Shown piece after piece: positions 34,861-43,393 of a stretch of DNA of 64,000 bases. The notes beneath the pieces were generated by a model. That model worked only from the letters and a program-made list of their open reading frames with translations. It made no database searches and was not told the DNA's origin. How positions within the stretch are numbered: position 1 is the stretch's first letter; every line of letters starts with the position of its first letter. The translations under genes and the position numbers were made by a program. Source of the DNA: Photobacterium halotolerans DSM 18316 (GTDB lineage Bacteria > Pseudomonadota > Gammaproteobacteria > Enterobacterales > Vibrionaceae); the NCBI RefSeq assembly GCF_000425165.1, contig NZ_AULG01000013.1:62001-126000 (forward strand), in the 5' to 3' direction.

Positions 34861-36242
34861 TGGGCACAGAAACGCTGTCTTTATCCGAAATGCCAATCAT
34901 TAAAGCGATCACTCCTGTTAGCCAAGACAATATCGCACGTTACGTGACTGTTTCTGATATTACAGGTAAAGATTTCGCTCATTTAATTCAATTACCCAAA
35001 ATGTTTATCAGTCATGCAGTGAATAAACTTCGCAAAGGTAAACATCTAACGGATGATGAGCGAAAAATCGCCTTAAAAAAAGCAGGTCAGCTTTTTCATT
35101 CAGGCACAGTTGGCGGGTTCAATCCGGACGATTACGTCAATCAAGTTGTTTCTGTCACCGGCTTACCAGAAGAGGTTGTTAAGAAGGCTCTTCAAAAGAT
35201 CGGTGATGCCACCTCGCATGCTTTTCGTGATTCAGCATTGGGTTTCGCGAAAGGCGTCCCAGATGCTTATTCAGATCAGGTGAAACAAAGAGGTTGTGCG
35301 CAGGTTGTTCGTAAAGGGGAAGTATTAGCTGTCATCGCGCCAGGAAATGGAACAGGCGTTCATGCGCTTTGGCCGCAGGCTATCGCATTGGGATATCGCG
35401 TTGTGTTAAGACCATCAGAACGTGAGCCATGGACAGCGCACCGTTTAGTCCAAGCTTTGACAGAGTCTGGGCTTGCTGATTATGTTGTCATGTTGCCAAC
35501 CGCTCATGACGGCGTTGAGGAAATCATTGAAGCGGCAGATCTGAGTATCGTGTATGGCGGAGAAGACACCGTCACTCGGTATGAAAACCGTTCTGATGTT
35601 CTGGTGCAAGGGCCGGGAAGATCCAAAATGGTGATTGGTAATGATTATCCTCAGCAAGATGCTTTTGAACTTGTTTTTGAATCAGTCCTTGGATTAGGGG
35701 GCGCGGCATGTGTCTGCACGAGCAGTGTCTTCATTGAAGGTGATGCCGAAGCGTTTGCCCGTGCTTTTCAGGATTATGTGTACGATCGGCTGCAGGATCC
35801 ACACGAGAGAGAGCGTTATCTTCCTCAATTGTCATCTCAGCGTTATGACTGGTGGATACAGCAAGTTGAGCAGTATCAGGATTTTATATTCAGTCGGCCG
35901 GAAGTGTTTTCTCTAAAATCGGGTACCAGACAAGTCATGCCATTGATCATGCTGGCTGATTCTACTGATCAACCCATCGTCCAACTTGAATTACCTGTTG
36001 CATCGGTAACATTTGTGCCATTTCAACATCAGGCGTGTTTATCATTTTTAGCACCAGCACTTGTTGTCTCGGTTGCGACAAAGAAAGTGGCTTTGATTCA
36101 GTCGATCAGTGAGATCCCGGAGATTAGAAACCTATACATTGGTCAGGTTCCTACAATCTGGATGCAAGCCCACGTCCCACATGATGGGTATATTGCTGAG
36201 TTTTTAACCCGGTCAAGGGGATATCGAGTCGATTTTAGTTGA
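34860..36242 (+). CDS. LuxC/aldehyde-dehydrogenase-like acyl reductase
   Basis: A 460-residue NAD(P)H-dependent reductase of the LuxC/acyl-CoA reductase group. Features are VLAVIAPGNGTGVHALWPQA (nucleotide site), VVLRPSEREPWTAHRL and the catalytic-cysteine loop LGLGGAACVCTSS. Its start overlaps the EhpF-like gene stop (TGATG). With that enzyme it would reduce a phenazine carboxylate to the aldehyde, on the way to griseoluteic acid. It is in the position of ehpG in the known cluster. Confidence 0.85.
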   Translation: MGTETLSLSEMPIIKAITPVSQDNIARYVTVSDITGKDFAHLIQLPKMFISHAVNKLRKGKHLTDDERKIALKKAGQLFHSGTVGGFNPDDYVNQVVSVTGLPEEVVKKALQKIGDATSHAFRDSALGFAKGVPDAYSDQVKQRGCAQVVRKGEVLAVIAPGNGTGVHALWPQAIALGYRVVLRPSEREPWTAHRLVQALTESGLADYVVMLPTAHDGVEEIIEAADLSIVYGGEDTVTRYENRSDVLVQGPGRSKMVIGNDYPQQDAFELVFESVLGLGGAACVCTSSVFIEGDAEAFARAFQDYVYDRLQDPHERERYLPQLSSQRYDWWIQQVEQYQDFIFSRPEVFSLKSGTRQVMPLIMLADSTDQPIVQLELPVASVTFVPFQHQACLSFLAPALVVSVATKKVALIQSISEIPEIRNLYIGQVPTIWMQAHVPHDGYIAEFLTRSRGYRVDFS

Positions 36243-36312
36243 GCGGCAAGTTTTATTCGATGCTTCTTATCAGAAGTTTAATTTAAATTGAGCATTTAGT
36301 AGCGAATGATTT

Positions 36313-37002
36313 ATGAATAACCCAACAATAAATGAATTTGATAAAGCGGATTTCCAAGGTGTTTACGAAGGTAAAACATTAATAAGCAGTGCAGAAATAA
36401 CTGCCGTCCCTTGGGATATTGGTCGACCACAGCCAGTAGTTCAAGATATTCTGGAAAAAGGTCAGAAAAACAGGTTATTGGATGTTGGTTGTGGATTGGG
36501 GCTGAACGCAAAGCAAGCGAATGATTTGGGATATCAGGTCACTGCGATTGATAGCGCATCAAAAGCGATTGAACATTGTTTAAATGTTCATCAGAAGACC
36601 GGCATTCAGTTTCAATTAGCGAATGCTTGCGATACTGGACTCAATGAAAAATTTGATATTATCTTAGATTCAGCTGTTTATCACTCAATTCCATCGAGTG
36701 ACAGAAGTGCCTATATGAAAGAAATGCGGCGCTTGGCGAATGATGACGCTGAATTTCATCTAATCACCTTTGCGCCATCACAACATGGTATGCCGAAACC
36801 TTTAGCAATTGAATTGTCAGAGATTATACAATTGGCCGAAATAAATGATTGGGCGATCCAATCTGTTGAACGGGTGACATATAAAGGAAATGCAGGAGCT
36901 ATTTCTGATTTCCAAAAGAAAAAGAACCTTAACATACTCACGGATGAAAATGGATTAACTTGTTTACCAAGCTGGCACGTTATTCTCAAAGTGAAAATCT
37001 GA
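36313..37002 (+). CDS. SAM-dependent methyltransferase
   Basis: A 229-residue class I methyltransferase. SAM motif I is LLDVGCGLGLNAKQANDLGY (about residues 56-75), with the acidic strand end VTAIDSAS and a post-motif FDIILDSAVYHSI. It probably O-methylates the hydroxyphenazine to give the methoxy group of griseoluteic-type products; this is inferred from context. The Shine-Dalgarno sequence is weak. The genes on both sides run the same way with gaps of 70 and 24 bases. Confidence 0.85.
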   Translation: MNNPTINEFDKADFQGVYEGKTLISSAEITAVPWDIGRPQPVVQDILEKGQKNRLLDVGCGLGLNAKQANDLGYQVTAIDSASKAIEHCLNVHQKTGIQFQLANACDTGLNEKFDIILDSAVYHSIPSSDRSAYMKEMRRLANDDAEFHLITFAPSQHGMPKPLAIELSEIIQLAEINDWAIQSVERVTYKGNAGAISDFQKKKNLNILTDENGLTCLPSWHVILKVKI

Positions 37003-37026
37003 AAATAACTGAACTAGGATCTGAAT

Positions 37027-38457
37027 ATGAGTCAGAATAAAATGGCCTTTGGTGGTCTGTGTCTTGGATTTTTCATCGTAATGATGGATACAACCACAGT
37101 TCCATTGATTTATACATCATTAATTAAAGACTTTGGTGTAACCCCTGCTATGGCTGCGTGGGTGAATAACAGCTATTTAATTTCTTATGCAGCATTTCTG
37201 CTATTAGGTGGTCGCCTTGGCGATGCATACAATCGCAAACTTCTGGTATCGAGCGCTTTACTCCTTCTCGCATTTGGCGCTTTACTCAGTGGTTATGGAG
37301 AAACTTTAAATCAGGTCATTATCGGCCGTGCCATCATGGGCGTTGGTGCTGGCTTATTAACACCTCAAAGTATGGCTTTTATTTCCATTATCTTTGCTGA
37401 AGGTGGCAGGGGAAAAGCATTTGGTATCTGGGGCGCTGTGGCAGGGATAGCGACGGCAACAGGCCCGGTTGTCACGCAATTCTTCTTACAGGTGTCTGAC
37501 TGGCGATGGGTTATGTGGATTAATATACCCGTCGCCATGATTGGACTGTTGGTGACATCGATCTATTTACCAAAGACACAAGGGAATGGCCTGAAGTTGA
37601 AAGAGCTCGTGTTTAACGGACTATTCAGCTTTTCTATTGCCATTGTTATTCTCAGTTTACAACTGATTCATGAGAGCGCTGAAAACATCTATAAAGTTCT
37701 GGCATTTTTAGCGCTTGGTATTTTAGGTACATTCTGGTTATTAAGACATGAGATTTCTCATCGGTCCGCATATGTTTTACCTTTTGAAATCTGGAAAGAT
37801 ATAAAATTTATGAGAACGTGTCTTATCTCAGGTTTATTAGGTTTAGGACTGACGTCTCTTTATTTGCCGCTGGCTTATCTCATTGAGATAAGAATGAATT
37901 TTGGTCCTGTTTTTATCAGTATCATTATGGTAACAATCGCGTTGGCGAATGCAGTCGTCGGGCCAGTTGCAGGCAGTCTGTCGGATAAAAAAGAACCTGA
38001 AGTAATTGTTCGTTATGGTCTCTTATCGCTTGCTTTCTCTGCTTTGCTCTTAGGGGGGGTTGGTCTCACGATGGCTGGCGGATTGAATGCATTTGTCATG
38101 ACGGTGATCGCAATGATATTTGCAGGAATAGGAACGGGCTTAGCTTTTGCTCCTTTGGCAAACCTCGCTTTAAGAGATATATCACCTCAGGTTATTGGTC
38201 GTGCCGCTGCATTTTTTAATAGTACGCGTCAATTACTGAGTGCACTTGGGAGCGTCATTGTTGCATTGCTTTTTGATTATATGGTTCGAAATAATCAGTT
38301 ATTTGGCTTTACCGAAGAAAACGCTTTACAGCCTTATTCTCCAGTCGTCGCTTATGCAGCTTTCGCATGTTTGCTGGTCATCGCTGGCTGTGTTGGCCTG
38401 GGTGCTTGGTTATCTCGAGAGCATACAAAAACGGAAAATGAAACGGTGCAAAGTTAA
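37027..38457 (+). CDS. MFS drug exporter, DHA2 (14-helix) type
   Basis: A 476-residue major facilitator with about 14 helices, of the EmrB/QacA group. Motif A is GGRLGDAYNRKLL after helix 2; a GIATATGPVVTQF stretch resembles motif C. As the only transporter in the phenazine cluster, it most likely exports the product and adds resistance together with the EhpR-like protein. Confidence 0.92.
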   Translation: MSQNKMAFGGLCLGFFIVMMDTTTVPLIYTSLIKDFGVTPAMAAWVNNSYLISYAAFLLLGGRLGDAYNRKLLVSSALLLLAFGALLSGYGETLNQVIIGRAIMGVGAGLLTPQSMAFISIIFAEGGRGKAFGIWGAVAGIATATGPVVTQFFLQVSDWRWVMWINIPVAMIGLLVTSIYLPKTQGNGLKLKELVFNGLFSFSIAIVILSLQLIHESAENIYKVLAFLALGILGTFWLLRHEISHRSAYVLPFEIWKDIKFMRTCLISGLLGLGLTSLYLPLAYLIEIRMNFGPVFISIIMVTIALANAVVGPVAGSLSDKKEPEVIVRYGLLSLAFSALLLGGVGLTMAGGLNAFVMTVIAMIFAGIGTGLAFAPLANLALRDISPQVIGRAAAFFNSTRQLLSALGSVIVALLFDYMVRNNQLFGFTEENALQPYSPVVAYAAFACLLVIAGCVGLGAWLSREHTKTENETVQS

Positions 38458-38479
38458 GAATTATTAAGGGACAAATACT

Positions 38480-39277
38480 ATGAATATCTGGGTTGTGAGT
38501 GGTTGCTCCAGCGGACTTGGTCGTGCATGGACTGAATCTATTATCAATGAACGAAAGGAAATCGTGATCGGAATTACTCGCTCTGAAGCATCAGCAGAAG
38601 AGATGGTTTCACTTTATTCGGAACGATTTATCCCTTGTATTGCTGATGTCCGTGATGAAAAAGGTCTGAAAGAACAGCTGACGGCATTAGCCCATCAGGT
38701 TGGTACACCAAATCGCGTGGTGACGTGCGCTGGCTATGCACAATTCGGGACACTGGAAGATTTATCTAATCAGCAACTGAGAGAGCAGTTCGAAACGAAC
38801 GTTGAAGGAACGCTGAACGTCATCAGACCGTTACTGCCATTGATGCGGACTTTGGAAGAAGCAAGAATTTTGTTGGTTTCCAGTATGAGTGGTGTTGCTT
38901 GCTGGCCACTTTTGGGTGCTTATCAGATGAGTAAGTATGCCATTGAGGCATTAGGTGAAACCTTGAGACTCGAACTTGAAGATACGCCTATCCAGGTTGG
39001 CATTATCGAGCCGGGTCCGCACAAAACTGGCTGGGCAACTTTTTCCGCAAAAAGGCAGAAGGTGAGTGATTTCTATGACGAAGAAGCACTGAAAAGTCGT
39101 GTAAGCTGTGGCTTTCAAGTAGAAGACCCGACAGCAAGTTTACCTTTTTTCTGGCAGATGTTTGATCAAACCAAAATGCCGCTGAGAATTGCAACTTCAA
39201 AACCATTTGTCGAAATGATTTGTGAAAAATCAATGGAAAATATGCAGTTATTGAGAGGTTCCTTTGAGCAATTATAA
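38480..39277 (+). CDS. Short-chain dehydrogenase/reductase
   Basis: A 265-residue classical SDR. The cofactor glycine motif is VVSGCSSGLGRAW (TGxxxGxG type), the mid-chain motif is CAGYAQFG and the catalytic triad Ser/Tyr/Lys is in VSSMSG and YQMSK. The PGPHKTGW loop follows. In this cluster it could reduce the formyl group to the hydroxymethyl of griseoluteic acid. TTAAGGGACAAATACT precedes the ATG. Confidence 0.88.
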   Translation: MNIWVVSGCSSGLGRAWTESIINERKEIVIGITRSEASAEEMVSLYSERFIPCIADVRDEKGLKEQLTALAHQVGTPNRVVTCAGYAQFGTLEDLSNQQLREQFETNVEGTLNVIRPLLPLMRTLEEARILLVSSMSGVACWPLLGAYQMSKYAIEALGETLRLELEDTPIQVGIIEPGPHKTGWATFSAKRQKVSDFYDEEALKSRVSCGFQVEDPTASLPFFWQMFDQTKMPLRIATSKPFVEMICEKSMENMQLLRGSFEQL

Positions 39278-40424
39278 AGCTGTTCCGCATAAAAATTTGA
39301 GCGCTAATATTGATGCATTGATTGCATCCTATGTGCTTGAAGATGGTTCGGAAATATTATCAAACCAGACGATTCAAGTGCTCCAGAATAGCTCGTTACT
39401 GAGAATTCTTGACGAGAGCCCATTAAATGGCCCAGGCCTGTTGGGTGATGTGGTTTCTGTTTGTCGGTCCCTTGGCAAGATAGATGCCTCACTTGGCTGG
39501 CTCGTTGGTGTTTCGAATTCTTCATGGTCAATGAAAGCAAACTTTGATCTTCCTGAGACTGTTCTTGCGAACATGAAGGAGAATTCGATGCTGTCAATGG
39601 TGCTGGGGCGTCCTGGTACTCTGGTTCCTGACGAAAATGGCACAGGATGGCGCTTAAATGGGGAGTGGAAGTATGCATCTGGTTATCCATTGTCATCCTA
39701 CTTTTTCGGTTTGGCTGCAACAAACGAGGGGATAGTGAAGGTTGTTGTTATGCCGTCTCAGGCACTCAAGATCACTTCACCCTGGCATTCAACCGGATTA
39801 CTTGGCACACAAAGTGTCACGATTCAAGCGTGTGATGTCATGATCCCTGAATCATTCACTGTGAATTATCAGCCAATATTGCAAGGCAGTTTGGATGGCC
39901 GATTTGAAGGGCGCTCGTACGCGGGGTATTTCACCGGCGTGTTGATGAACTGCCTGGTTGGCACAATTTTAGGTGCAACCGAATCTGCGCTTGATTATGT
40001 GGTAGCCAATTTGCAACGGCCAATCGGTGGCAGCACTTATGCTTCAATGCGAGATTCGGGTCCTGTCAGGTACGAATTAGGTCGTTTGAAAAGCAATTTA
40101 GATCTACTGATACGTGCGGCAGAGTATAACGCCAGCATCGTTGATCATGCCGTTGATCAGGTATCGGCTCCTTTATCGGATAACGACCGGGTTGAGATTA
40201 GAGCCAGGGCAACTCAGGTGATGAAAGGCTGTACTGAAATCGTGCAATCCTTGTTGTGGATTTATGGTTCATCCGGTTTGGATACCAGCTGCCCGCTAGA
40301 GAAAATCTGGCGTGATGTGAATGTCGGTGCTCGACATGGCGGATTTTCAAAGTTCATACCAGAGGAAATGATTGGCCTAACATTGCTCAATGCTGATCCG
40401 GTTTCACTGTCAAGAATGTTTTAA
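39264..40424 (+). CDS. Acyl-CoA-dehydrogenase-fold flavin monooxygenase
   Basis: A 386-residue protein of the acyl-CoA dehydrogenase/class D flavin monooxygenase superfamily. Visible are SLGKIDASLGWLVGV, RLNGEWKYASGYPLSSYFF, the TGLLGTQSVTIQACDV strand typical of the middle beta domain, and a C-terminal helical bundle with SSGLDTSCPLEKIWRDV. It is a candidate phenazine hydroxylase supplying the oxygen that is then methylated. The start appears to be TTG at 39264, preceded by GAGAGGTTCC and overlapping the SDR gene by 14 bases; no suitable ATG is available. Confidence 0.82.
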   Translation: MSNYKAVPHKNLSANIDALIASYVLEDGSEILSNQTIQVLQNSSLLRILDESPLNGPGLLGDVVSVCRSLGKIDASLGWLVGVSNSSWSMKANFDLPETVLANMKENSMLSMVLGRPGTLVPDENGTGWRLNGEWKYASGYPLSSYFFGLAATNEGIVKVVVMPSQALKITSPWHSTGLLGTQSVTIQACDVMIPESFTVNYQPILQGSLDGRFEGRSYAGYFTGVLMNCLVGTILGATESALDYVVANLQRPIGGSTYASMRDSGPVRYELGRLKSNLDLLIRAAEYNASIVDHAVDQVSAPLSDNDRVEIRARATQVMKGCTEIVQSLLWIYGSSGLDTSCPLEKIWRDVNVGARHGGFSKFIPEEMIGLTLLNADPVSLSRMF

Positions 40425-40495
40425 TCGTTCATCTCTCATAGAGTATTGAGTCTAATTAATGATGTCTGTATGAGAGATATTAATATGGAAATGAT

Positions 40496-41992
40496 ATGAA
40501 CATCACCTCAAAATCTTGCCATGTAAATACAAGTCTTACATGTCTGAATGAAAAATTAGAATGGTTACTTTTAACACAACCGGATAAAGAAGCGTTGATC
40601 TGTGGCCAGGTAACTTTCAGTTATCAGCAGGTCATCCGAACAGCACTAGATATTTCAGAGCAATTCGCAGAAGCAGGTCTTGATAAAGGTCATCGATTAG
40701 CACTGGATGCGCCAAGATCAAGTGAGCTTTACTCTATTATTATTGCATGTCTGCTTTCTGGTATTTCATTTATTTATGTGCCAAGAAGTTTAGAACCTGA
40801 AAGTAAAATTAAATTTGCAAGAGATACATCTTGTGCAGCGATATTCTCTCTGACGTCTGAGTTTGATTTGTTGGATCAAGTTTCGATGGGGGCGGGATTG
40901 TTATCGATATTTCCTGAACGAACAATCCCAAGAAATCCTCATTCTCGTTCGGGTACTGAGATTTATTGTGTCAGAACTTCAGGGACAACCGGCGAACCCA
41001 AAATTGTCCCAATCTATGCACGGCAGCTTACATCTTTTCTCAAGAATGTCGATATAGAATTCGACATACCAGTGAAGAGAAGATGGTTATGGTTACATGA
41101 TTTGTCATTTGATTTATCAATATGGGAAATCATGGGGTGTTTGTTTTATGGTGGCGGACTGGTGATTCTCAGTGAGGAAGAAAAAAGAGAGCCAAGTAGC
41201 ATATGGCGTGTCCTCGAAGAGAACCATGTCAACCAAATCATGGTAACACCTTCGGAATTCCGTTTTATTTTTAGTGAGGTTCGGCCTCAGGATGTGACAA
41301 AGCTGTCACTTGAAGAAATACTCTTTTGTGGTGAAAAGCTTTCTGTGGAAACAGTTAGGCCATTTTTTTCTGAATTTAATGGCCAACAAGTGAAGTTAGT
41401 GAATACATACGGTCCCTCGGAAGCAACAATATTTTGCTCAGCACATACTGTGACTGAGCAAGATATTCTGAACGGTTCAATACCGATCGGAAAAGCATTT
41501 CACGACATGATTTTTTCTCTTGGAAGTCAGGAGAACGAACACGTCGGAGAGCTTTTATTACAAGGTGGTCAGGTTTTTGAAGGTTATGAAGGGCGACCTC
41601 TGGAGAATAATATATATAAGACGGGTGATATTTGCTCAGTTGGTTATGATGATGTGTTTCATTATATCAAGCGGACAGGCGGATTTGTGAAGGTGAATGG
41701 TTTTCGGATCGATTTATTAGAAATTGAAGAGTATTTACAGTCAATTCCTGGTGTTGGCGAAGCCGTTGTGCTGGTTGAAAATAAATCAGAGGACTTATCC
41801 ATTTTATGTGCTTGTATTAATGTGATGTTTGATAGTTTATTGACGACCAGAGACTTAAGGACATTCTGTGCGAAGCTATCTCCTTGGCTGCGACCTGCGC
41901 GCTATTTGATGATTCCACAAAATGATTGGCCAATGAATATTCGAGGAAAAACAAATAAGGCAGAATTAGAAAAGAGGTTATATGAACAGTAA
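40496..41992 (+). CDS. Amino-acid adenylation enzyme (DltA/NRPS A-domain-like)
   Basis: A 498-residue stand-alone adenylation protein. Core motifs are RTSGTTGEPKIVPI (A3), LHDLSFDLSIWE (A4), NTYGPSEATIF (A5), YKTGDICS (A7) and RTGGFVKVNGFRIDLLEIEE (A8). The C-terminal catalytic lysine is probably in NIRGKTNKAEL. With the carrier protein encoded immediately after, it should load an amino acid; in the Ehp pathway this would be D-alanine. It overlaps the carrier gene by 11 bases. Confidence 0.88.
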   Translation: MNITSKSCHVNTSLTCLNEKLEWLLLTQPDKEALICGQVTFSYQQVIRTALDISEQFAEAGLDKGHRLALDAPRSSELYSIIIACLLSGISFIYVPRSLEPESKIKFARDTSCAAIFSLTSEFDLLDQVSMGAGLLSIFPERTIPRNPHSRSGTEIYCVRTSGTTGEPKIVPIYARQLTSFLKNVDIEFDIPVKRRWLWLHDLSFDLSIWEIMGCLFYGGGLVILSEEEKREPSSIWRVLEENHVNQIMVTPSEFRFIFSEVRPQDVTKLSLEEILFCGEKLSVETVRPFFSEFNGQQVKLVNTYGPSEATIFCSAHTVTEQDILNGSIPIGKAFHDMIFSLGSQENEHVGELLLQGGQVFEGYEGRPLENNIYKTGDICSVGYDDVFHYIKRTGGFVKVNGFRIDLLEIEEYLQSIPGVGEAVVLVENKSEDLSILCACINVMFDSLLTTRDLRTFCAKLSPWLRPARYLMIPQNDWPMNIRGKTNKAELEKRLYEQ

Positions 41993-42209
41993 TCACGAGA
42001 TGCTAGAAATATTACTATGTGAAATCAAGGTTGTCCTCGGAGAAAATGATATCAGAGTTAGTGATAATCTGATTGAGATGGGTGGCAACTCCATTATTGC
42101 CATGAAAATATCTGAGACGTTAAAAAAAAGAGATAAAATTTTAGTGAATGTCACACAATTACTTGGCGCTAAAATATCAGATGTCGAATTATCAAAATTA
42201 AAAGGGTAG
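41982..42209 (+). CDS. Acyl/peptidyl carrier protein
   Basis: A 75-residue carrier protein with the phosphopantetheine serine in EMGGNSIIAMKI (about residue 37). It is acidic at the front and short, like DltC-type carriers. It sits between the adenylation enzyme (overlap) and the KAS III-like protein (9-base gap), so it is the likely shuttle for the activated amino acid. Confidence 0.9.
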   Translation: MNSNHEMLEILLCEIKVVLGENDIRVSDNLIEMGGNSIIAMKISETLKKRDKILVNVTQLLGAKISDVELSKLKG

Positions 42210-42218
42210 ATTGATTTC

Positions 42219-43241
42219 ATGAAAATAATCAGTATGGGCAGCCAGCTATCAGTGTCAGAACACTTGGAAAGGGTCGATCACCCAAATCAAATGCAATTAA
42301 ATACACTGAAATTTGCCGGGTACGCTCAATTTTGGAAAGAACCGGGAAGTGTCAGAGAAATGGCTGGTATTGCAGCAAAAAAAGCTTTATTAAAAGCACG
42401 GATTCGTCCTGAAGATATTGGCTTTATCGTTGCTGGTCAATCGGGTGTACCTGACTATATTGGAATTGATTTTGCGTGCCAGGTCGGAGCGGAATTATCT
42501 TGTAAAGATATTCGAACAATTAATATTGTTGAGGGGTGTAATAGTGGCATTAGTGTCTGGGAACATGCTGCGTCTCTCTTGAAAAAACAATCTGCAGATA
42601 AAGTTGGCCTTGTGGTGGTTGCTCAGCGTATTAGCGAAGCGCATCAAGACAGATTTGGTTTAATGAATGCCATCTTGAGTGATGGTGCGGCTGTCGCATT
42701 GGTTGCGTCTGAGCATTGGGAGATGGATGGGGCTGCTTTACACTATCTCGGTGCTGAAGATATATCAGATTGTCGCTTTGTGGACATGATGCGTGTTGAG
42801 CATGGTGGTGGTCTGCAACCATATGTCACGGAAGCGTTTGATGCGCGTCATGACAAATTGGGACGTGAACGTATCGCAGATATTTATAATTTCGACGCAG
42901 ATGCTTTAAATGATTTTTTGGCCCTGCGTGCTGAGAATAATATCAATATTATTAATAAGGTTATCTCGAAAAGTAAAAAGAAAATAGAAAACCCGTTTCT
43001 TATTCAAACATTGGAAGGTCAGCAAAGCATTGAAAGTTTATGTGCGAAATTAGATATACCGACAGATAGAAGTAATTTGGAATTGTTATCTGAAGTAGGA
43101 CATGCAGGTTGTGCTGATTTACTAATATCGTTGGATGTTTTGGTGGATAGAGAGATGATAAAGCCAGGTGATGATATTATCATGAGTACCATTTCAACAG
43201 GTTTAAAATGGGGAGCTGCTATTTTTCATTATCAAAAATGA
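42219..43241 (+). CDS. KAS III-like acyltransferase
   Basis: A 340-residue thiolase-fold protein related to 3-oxoacyl-ACP synthase III. The nucleophilic cysteine is in NIVEGCNSGISVWEHA (about residue 110). A late GHAGCADLLISLD corresponds to the conserved asparagine region of FabH, here altered, and the FabH HQAN motif is not recognisable. Condensing-enzyme residues are thus changed, as in CerJ-like enzymes that make esters. It likely transfers the carrier-bound amino acid to the phenazine hydroxymethyl. Confidence 0.82.
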   Translation: MKIISMGSQLSVSEHLERVDHPNQMQLNTLKFAGYAQFWKEPGSVREMAGIAAKKALLKARIRPEDIGFIVAGQSGVPDYIGIDFACQVGAELSCKDIRTINIVEGCNSGISVWEHAASLLKKQSADKVGLVVVAQRISEAHQDRFGLMNAILSDGAAVALVASEHWEMDGAALHYLGAEDISDCRFVDMMRVEHGGGLQPYVTEAFDARHDKLGRERIADIYNFDADALNDFLALRAENNINIINKVISKSKKKIENPFLIQTLEGQQSIESLCAKLDIPTDRSNLELLSEVGHAGCADLLISLDVLVDREMIKPGDDIIMSTISTGLKWGAAIFHYQK

Positions 43242-43393
43242 TTTGAAAATTCTGTTCTATCTATTACTTTTTTTATCAAGTTCAACCCACTTTCGATAAG
43301 TCTATGCTGAAAGTGTCTGTGTCTATGGATGAGATGATGTTTTGTATTGGCCTTGAAACGTCATTTTTAAAGAATGAATTGAATCGGTTTATT

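Noticed and set aside
33769-36242. lux bioluminescence genes (luxE/luxC)
   Set aside because: The two proteins resemble LuxE and LuxC in enzyme type, but there is no luxA, luxB or luxD and they sit within a phenazine operon, so the EhpF/EhpG-type role fits better.
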